From Candidatus Sulfotelmatobacter sp. (lineage in GTDB: Bacteria; Acidobacteriota; Terriglobia; Terriglobales; Acidobacteriaceae), in contig JAOAPI010000106.1 of assembly GCA_025462865.1 (NCBI GenBank), forward strand, positions 1 through 64,000: a DNA stretch of 64,000 bases, given 5' to 3'. Positions 58,968-64,000 of this stretch are shown piece after piece; positions within the stretch are counted from its first letter, which is position 1, and each line of letters starts with the position of its first letter. The notes beneath the pieces were generated by a model. That model made no database searches and had not been told where the DNA came from. It was given only the letters and a program-made list of their open reading frames with translations. A program made the position numbers and the translations under genes.

Positions 58968-61523
58968 CTAGTTCTTTCGCCAGTGAAGTCCGGGATGAAA
59001 AGTCAGCTGCAAAGACGTGGAAAAATCAGACTGTGGCCCCGTGCGGAGAGAGGGAAAGTGCCAGTGTTCATACTGCGATTGCCCGGAAAGCTCGACCTTC
59101 GAGCCTAGCCTGCACTCGCCGCTTACCGAAAAATCGTTCAGGTGCCCGCCTCTGGCGAGAAATCGGTCAACTTCCTGGTGCCGATAACTCAGCTGAAGGC
59201 TGCTGCGCGGGGTAAACGAATACTTCGCCCACGCCTGCCCGCCAAGGGCTTGGCGTCCAATCCAACTGCCGATCAGATTGCCGTCATTGGTGTAGCCAGA
59301 GTGATAACGGCGGTCGATATACATCGTCCCCAGACGTGGTTCGGCCTTGAATCCTTCCACCCGCAGTTCTAAGTTGGGCAATTTCGGCAACTGGGGAAAA
59401 TAGATTCCGGGATTCAACATGGGACGAGATGAACCGAGTGGAGAAATTTCATCACCCACCAGCGAGTCCGTATAAATCGTCAGCCACTTTCTTAGACCGG
59501 GAACCCGATACGTAAAATCGAAGCTCGAAAATCGCTTGGCGGGATTGCTTGCGATATTTGCGTTGTGCGAGTAATAGCTTCTAAAAAATTCGCTCCAGGT
59601 GAAAGGAAGTCCCGGTCCGCCGAATATCGCAGTTACCCCCATGCCAAACTCCAGATTCGGAGTCGGATGAAAACTGATCTTGTTGCCATGGATGAAGGGC
59701 TGAGTCTTCAGATTTGGCCCTACCAAAAAGCGCGGATCAACATTGGGAAGAAATCCAACCGACAGCGGAGGGCTATAGACCCAATGCTGTCCCGCGAGTT
59801 GTCCCACAAATGAATTCATGCGCACCGGACCCACAAAGCGCGACAGTAGGGGGATCTCGAATGGCGTCACGTTATCAATTTGCAGCATGGTGATGGGCGC
59901 GGCGTTGTCGCTCAGAAGCAAAGGGCCACTTTCTCCCGGTCCTAACCAGAGATTCTGTTTGCCAAAGGAAATCTTGACGTTGTTGACGGTGACCGCAATC
60001 GAACCCTCGACGAGACGAAAACGGTCGATGGTGGAAAATCCGTCCGGAAGTGGAATTCCCACCCCATCCGCCACTGCCGTGGTTTGCAAAACATTTGGAG
60101 GATTCGAGGCTACCTGCGGGGCATGCTGATACTCGCCGCGAACGGAGAACGAAAACATTCCCACCACACCGCTCGCGCTCATTCCGGTTATAAGATTGAG
60201 GCCTTCCCCGTAAGGCCGTCCGTAATCGTTGATGATGGTCTGTCCGAAATGGTAGCCGTCGCGCAGCGGTAGACCTGCAATTCCCGCAAAGCGGGTATAG
60301 ATCGAATCCAGGCTCAGACCGATGTTGGCCGCGCCGTTGAGCCGGGCAGTTTCATCGGTGAATTCGGCTAGTAAGGGGGTGTAAATTTCTTCCGCTTCTC
60401 CCAATCCACGATCCTCGCGGTAACGCATCCCCTCGCCAGCCTCCTCGAGCAGGCGCGCACACTCCATCCGCGTCCAGGGACGGATTCCCAGATAAAGCGT
60501 TTGCAAGTAGCCAAGAGCAGCGAGGCGTTCTAGCGACGGGTAGACCCAGCTATCGAGCGGAACGTAAGGCGACCCCATATTTCGCGGGCTTCGCACCTTG
60601 TCTCGCTGCGGCGGATGCAACTCCACCGGAGTTTCCCAGGGAGCAACGCTGAGTTCGGGATCGCGGCGGCGCTGATAGATCTGGCGCGCGATGAAATATC
60701 CCAATGCGCCTCCTGCTAAGGCATCCGAAGGGAAGTGTTCCTTGCCCGTCACTCGTGCCAGCGTCACAGCAGACGCGAAACCATAAGCCACTAGCTTTGT
60801 GACCGGCCCGGGATATTCGTGCGCAATTACTCCCGCGATTGCCCAGGACACCGCAGCGTGCTCGGAGGGAAACGACGAGCCTCCTGCAAAAAAGTGTCCA
60901 GCCCTTGTGCCTTGCTGAGGGCGCTGGCGATCGAATATGGATTTGAGAGCGAAGTCCACAGTAGCGGCATTTACGGCGGCTTCGGCCGCCAGAAATCCAG
61001 TTTCGGCGGCGTGATCGTTTTGCATGATTTTTCCAAACAAGAACATTCCGCCAGCCGCGCCAGCCAGCGAAAAGGCACCGTAATTCGAGAGACTGCGGCT
61101 GCGTGTGATCTGGGTCGCCGGTACCTGTTTCACGAACCAGGAATCGCTAGCCACGAGGGCTCCCATTGCTGAAAGCGCCGGCAGCATCCACACCGCATCG
61201 CCGCGCCGCAGATGCAACGGGCTCGTCCAGATCTCGCCCTGATCGCCGGCAAATCGTGTCAGCAATCCCATTCCTCGCGTTGCACTCCCCGACGAACTCT
61301 CAACTGGCCCATTCCAGGTTCCTGCTTCGAATTCGCCTGGTTGTGGGTCCGACTTAAAGGCAGCAGTCGGAAGCTTGGCATTGCCCGGTTCGGCATTTAC
61401 GACCGCAGGCGTCTCGGGCAACAGAGGCTGAGACCGCTCCGGCATGTCTTGGCTAACGGAGTTAATCGAGAGCATGATCATCGCAATTGCCAGACCGCTA
61501 AACTCCCGTAGTTTAGCCGTCAT
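58968..61523 (-). CDS. PAP2 phosphatase fused to a Wzi-like capsule-assembly barrel
   Basis: 851 residues. Signal peptide (LAIAMIMLSINSVSQ), then a PAP2-type acid phosphatase domain at ~110-280 whose three motifs are K194-x6-RP202, PSEH (219-222, with Glu for the usual Gly) and R257-x5-H263-x3-D267. Residues ~320-851 resemble the Wzi beta-barrel, including SFGKQNLWLGPGESGPLLLS and a final barrel strand (SLQLTFHPGLHW). Hence a phosphatase is tethered to an outer-membrane barrel. PAP2 enzymes can dephosphorylate undecaprenyl pyrophosphate, so lipid carrier recycling coupled to surface attachment is an attractive but untested idea. It is 32 bp after the SLBB export gene. Confidence 0.85.
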   Translation of the reverse strand: MTAKLREFSGLAIAMIMLSINSVSQDMPERSQPLLPETPAVVNAEPGNAKLPTAAFKSDPQPGEFEAGTWNGPVESSSGSATRGMGLLTRFAGDQGEIWTSPLHLRRGDAVWMLPALSAMGALVASDSWFVKQVPATQITRSRSLSNYGAFSLAGAAGGMFLFGKIMQNDHAAETGFLAAEAAVNAATVDFALKSIFDRQRPQQGTRAGHFFAGGSSFPSEHAAVSWAIAGVIAHEYPGPVTKLVAYGFASAVTLARVTGKEHFPSDALAGGALGYFIARQIYQRRRDPELSVAPWETPVELHPPQRDKVRSPRNMGSPYVPLDSWVYPSLERLAALGYLQTLYLGIRPWTRMECARLLEEAGEGMRYREDRGLGEAEEIYTPLLAEFTDETARLNGAANIGLSLDSIYTRFAGIAGLPLRDGYHFGQTIINDYGRPYGEGLNLITGMSASGVVGMFSFSVRGEYQHAPQVASNPPNVLQTTAVADGVGIPLPDGFSTIDRFRLVEGSIAVTVNNVKISFGKQNLWLGPGESGPLLLSDNAAPITMLQIDNVTPFEIPLLSRFVGPVRMNSFVGQLAGQHWVYSPPLSVGFLPNVDPRFLVGPNLKTQPFIHGNKISFHPTPNLEFGMGVTAIFGGPGLPFTWSEFFRSYYSHNANIASNPAKRFSSFDFTYRVPGLRKWLTIYTDSLVGDEISPLGSSRPMLNPGIYFPQLPKLPNLELRVEGFKAEPRLGTMYIDRRYHSGYTNDGNLIGSWIGRQALGGQAWAKYSFTPRSSLQLSYRHQEVDRFLARGGHLNDFSVSGECRLGSKVELSGQSQYEHWHFPSLRTGPQSDFSTSLQLTFHPGLHWRKN

Positions 61524-61554
61524 TTCCGGTCATTCTGCACCGGGGACGTCCCGC

Positions 61555-64000
61555 TCAGAACTGCCGCCCCACGCTAATGGCGATCGCAATGGAGGACATA
61601 AGTTGAGCGGCTTGCATGGTGCTCTTCCACATGGGAGTTCCGCCGAGAGCTTTTTCCGGAACAAATACCATGTCCCCAGGTCGCAGTTCAGCGCTCATGA
61701 CGTCGCCCGCAAACCATTCGCCGCTGCCTTTTCCTCCAACCACCGAACCATCGCCACGCACTACAAAGACCGCCTTCTTGTTCGCCATGTTGGTGGGGCC
61801 TCCGGCCTGGCGCAGATACCACCCGGCACTTCTCCCGGGATGGTAGGTGATGGCGGTCGGGTTATAGACTTGACCGTTCACCATGACGTAGGTTGGAGTC
61901 TTTGGGATCAGCAGTGTGTCGCCGGCACGCACCTCAACGTCGGCCGGCGTGTTCGCCCACTTGGCGGCATTTTTTGAAATGTGAATCACCAGCCGGCCTT
62001 GGGGCGGCGTAGTCTTCAACTCGTCGAGCGTGGCGTGCCATTGTCCGATGACCGCGTCCTTGGCAAGCTTTTCGTCGGCGTCGCCGGCATCGGGAATTAA
62101 CTTGAGCGTGGACTGCTGCGCTTGTACCTGCCGGATCAAATCAGCGTGGTTTTTTTCCTCCAATTCCCGGACTTGCCTGCGTTCGAGAATTGCGCCATAC
62201 GGATACGCGTCCGCCCGAAAGCCTCCGGCGCGTTTCAGCACGGCACTCAGGCGTTCTCCTTCCTGTATGCCGTAGTCGCCCGGATGCATGACTTCGCCCT
62301 TCACCGTAATCACAGATCCAACATCGTTCCATCCCGCCAATTGACGGATGGTAAGCACATCGCCGTCATGCAGTCGCACGTCGGTATCGGCATCCCCCGC
62401 CAGGGCATGGGCGATAGGGACGGCAACGTGTTCGCCCATTACCTGCGCGCCGTTTTCCACCGTGTAACGTGTCAGGTCGGCAGCCTCGGTAAACGCTCCG
62501 CGCTTCAATCCGCCTGCCAGGCGGACCAACTGCGCGGCCGACATATCGTCGCCCAGCGGATATTTTCCTGGCCGGGCTACTTCGCCTTCAATCTTCACCG
62601 CCGGCGGATCGACTTTTGAAAGATTGCGGTGAATGAAGACCCGGTCTTTGGGCTCGAGCGGAACATTGTCGGAAGCGTCTCCCGCCAGCGCGCGCTCCAG
62701 ATTCACGCTCAGCACCATGAGCTTTCCGTCGGCGGTGCGGCGAAAGACTTGCGCGTCGGCCAGCAGCGCATCTCGTGTTACTCCGCCGGCCAGATACACG
62801 GCGTCGCGCAGGTGTGTTTCCCCGTTCGTCACATGCTCGCCAGGGTTCCGTACCTCGCCGCTGACCATGATGGTCGGAGGGTCTTCGAAGTCGTAGCGTC
62901 CGAAGATGCGAACGGTATCGAAAGCCTTGAGCGTCACATTCTGGACATTGCTCTTTTCTTCCGTCCCCTTGTCTCCCAGCGCGTCCGCCAGATTGAAGGC
63001 AATCACCTGGGGGGCGTAATCCGGCGGAGCCAGCCGGATAACTTCGGCGTGACGCGATGCGGGCTCAGGCAAGAGATCGCTATAGGAATGTATGAGGTCG
63101 CTCACGCGCATGCCTTCGCGGTAGGCGTGCTTACCGGGATGAAAAACATGGCCGTCGAGATAGACGGTTTGCTCACTGTAGGGCAGGATGGGCGAGATGC
63201 GGATCTTGTCGCCGTCCTGAATTTTGAAATCCTCAAGGGCGCCGGTGATCAATTCCTGATTATTGTTCTCCGGAAGGTCAAGTCGCAGCATGGACCGGCT
63301 CTCGTGCGCGACGATGCGCTCTACTTCGATATGGCGGAACGTACCGGTATTGAGGACGCCACCGGCGAGCTGCAGGGCTTCTGCAAGATTGCTTTCATGA
63401 TTTAGTTCATAGATCGCGGGACGCCGCACCATGCCCTCGACGGTCAAGGCCGCCCCCATCGGCGGCACCATAATAGTGTCGCCCGCCTGCAGGCGTTCCT
63501 GCCTGGAATGAACTCCGTGCAGAAGCAAATCGTAGACATCGATTTCTGCGACCAATTGTTGCCCGCGGTTGAGCCGCAAGATGCGTAGCGAGCCGCGAGA
63601 GGTCGGCCCACCGGCCTGGTATAGAGCATTGAGCGGCGTTGAAAGTGAACTTACGTCGTAAGCACCCGGACACAAGACGTCTCCGACCACATAGACACGC
63701 ACGGTTCGCAGGCGAGCGAGAGAGACGTCGGCATGCACATCACGAAATTCGCTCCGCAATACGCTCTGCACCAACTGCTGCACATCCCCCACACTGCGCC
63801 CGTTAACCTGCACAGCACCGGCTTCGGGCAATGCTACGCGGCCCTCGCGATCTACCACGCGCTGCAGGTGCTGCGAAACCCCTCCCCACAACTCGATGCT
63901 AAGACCATCTCCCGGCCCCAGCACATAGTCTGGTCCCACAGGCAGATCCATTGGGAGCTCGTCGAAGTTGCCTGTTCCATTGCGGAAGATATCTTCTCCA
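61555..64000 (-). CDS. Wza-like SLBB polysaccharide export protein, 5' end cut by window
   Basis: The reading frame stays open to the window edge, so at least 815 residues are visible and the N-terminal signal lies outside. The visible ATG at 63951 is internal to the frame. A polysaccharide-export (Wza-type) domain is seen at PDYVLGPGDGLSIELWGG, followed by about seven SLBB repeats, each with a GEV..PG.Y-like core (GDVLCPGAYDV, GMVRRPAIYEL, GHVFHPGKHAY, GEVRNPGEHV, GEVARPGKYPL, GEVMHPGDYGI, GQVYNPTAITYHPG). The repeat number is well above the two SLBB units of Wza, so it probably forms a longer periplasmic channel. It ends with a hydrophobic SSIAIAISVGRQF strand. It probably forms the outer-membrane exporter of the cluster. 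Confidence 0.9.
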   Translation of the reverse strand, partial: GEDIFRNGTGNFDELPMDLPVGPDYVLGPGDGLSIELWGGVSQHLQRVVDREGRVALPEAGAVQVNGRSVGDVQQLVQSVLRSEFRDVHADVSLARLRTVRVYVVGDVLCPGAYDVSSLSTPLNALYQAGGPTSRGSLRILRLNRGQQLVAEIDVYDLLLHGVHSRQERLQAGDTIMVPPMGAALTVEGMVRRPAIYELNHESNLAEALQLAGGVLNTGTFRHIEVERIVAHESRSMLRLDLPENNNQELITGALEDFKIQDGDKIRISPILPYSEQTVYLDGHVFHPGKHAYREGMRVSDLIHSYSDLLPEPASRHAEVIRLAPPDYAPQVIAFNLADALGDKGTEEKSNVQNVTLKAFDTVRIFGRYDFEDPPTIMVSGEVRNPGEHVTNGETHLRDAVYLAGGVTRDALLADAQVFRRTADGKLMVLSVNLERALAGDASDNVPLEPKDRVFIHRNLSKVDPPAVKIEGEVARPGKYPLGDDMSAAQLVRLAGGLKRGAFTEAADLTRYTVENGAQVMGEHVAVPIAHALAGDADTDVRLHDGDVLTIRQLAGWNDVGSVITVKGEVMHPGDYGIQEGERLSAVLKRAGGFRADAYPYGAILERRQVRELEEKNHADLIRQVQAQQSTLKLIPDAGDADEKLAKDAVIGQWHATLDELKTTPPQGRLVIHISKNAAKWANTPADVEVRAGDTLLIPKTPTYVMVNGQVYNPTAITYHPGRSAGWYLRQAGGPTNMANKKAVFVVRGDGSVVGGKGSGEWFAGDVMSAELRPGDMVFVPEKALGGTPMWKSTMQAAQLMSSIAIAISVGRQF

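Noticed and set aside
1-64000. Search for tRNA, rRNA, CRISPR arrays, insertion sequences and phage genes
   Set aside because: None recognised by reading; no transposase or integrase motif, no regularly spaced repeats and no inverted-repeat ends were seen, though short repeats could be missed by eye.

Overview
The window reads as a chromosomal segment of an Acidobacteriota bacterium (Terriglobia-like). This is inferred from protein types, not from a marker gene. It has a large Oar-type TonB-dependent receptor with an N-terminal carboxypeptidase-regulatory domain, an FG-GAP/ASPIC-UnbV/redoxin/TPR giant protein, secreted proteins with TPR repeats, and a long exopolysaccharide locus. Coding density is high, no gap exceeds about 250 bp, and I saw no tRNA, rRNA, CRISPR array, insertion sequence or phage gene. 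The first gene (membrane diguanylate cyclase) and the last (SLBB export protein) are cut by the window edges.

Region 1 (1-2450): the diguanylate cyclase and a stand-alone pyrR, closed by a clear intrinsic terminator.

Region 2 (2489-19989): a dense nucleoside and pyrimidine catabolism island. Leftward: an animal-type deoC followed by two aldehyde dehydrogenase genes, one carrying a degenerate second ALDH domain; together they would take deoxyribose-5-P to glyceraldehyde-3-P and acetate. Rightward: a tightly coupled cdd - pyrimidine-nucleoside phosphorylase - CNT nucleoside transporter - exported nucleoside hydrolase unit. Then come a DMT-type permease, a cytosolic nucleoside hydrolase, dihydropyrimidinase, an LLM flavin/F420-type oxidoreductase, an NCS1 nucleobase transporter, beta-ureidopropionase and ribokinase. 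Phosphopentomutase, purine nucleoside phosphorylase and dihydropyrimidine dehydrogenase are absent from the window.

Region 3 (20239-32163): a TonB receptor followed by five more nucleoside-hydrolase-family genes, all predicted exported. Four belong to a divergent subfamily in which three canonical active-site motifs are rewritten in concert. They form two paralogous pairs in the order A-B-[TPR, CYTH]-A-C-B, where C is a canonical Tat-exported nucleoside hydrolase. With region 2 this looks like an envelope-to-cytoplasm nucleoside scavenging system: outer-membrane uptake, periplasmic cleavage, base and ribose import, ribokinase and reductive pyrimidine degradation. It is the best candidate here for an undescribed system.

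Region 4 (32183-38462): a 1283-residue Tat-exported FG-GAP/ASPIC/redoxin/TPR protein, a TPR lipoprotein and a NarL-type response regulator.

Region 5 (38459-64000): a leftward Wzx/Wzy-type exopolysaccharide or O-antigen cluster. It holds the SLBB export protein, a PAP2-Wzi fusion, Wzz, a flippase, a cupin, an aminotransferase, three GT4 glycosyltransferases, a polymerase, two methyltransferases, Gmd and Fcl, two polyprenyl-phosphate sugar-1-P transferases (one lacking the usual Asp nucleophile), a CxxC epimerase, and a GDP-heptose module (GmhA, HddA, HddC and a HAD phosphatase). The likely sugars are GDP-linked deoxyhexose, aminodeoxyhexose and/or (6-deoxy)heptose.
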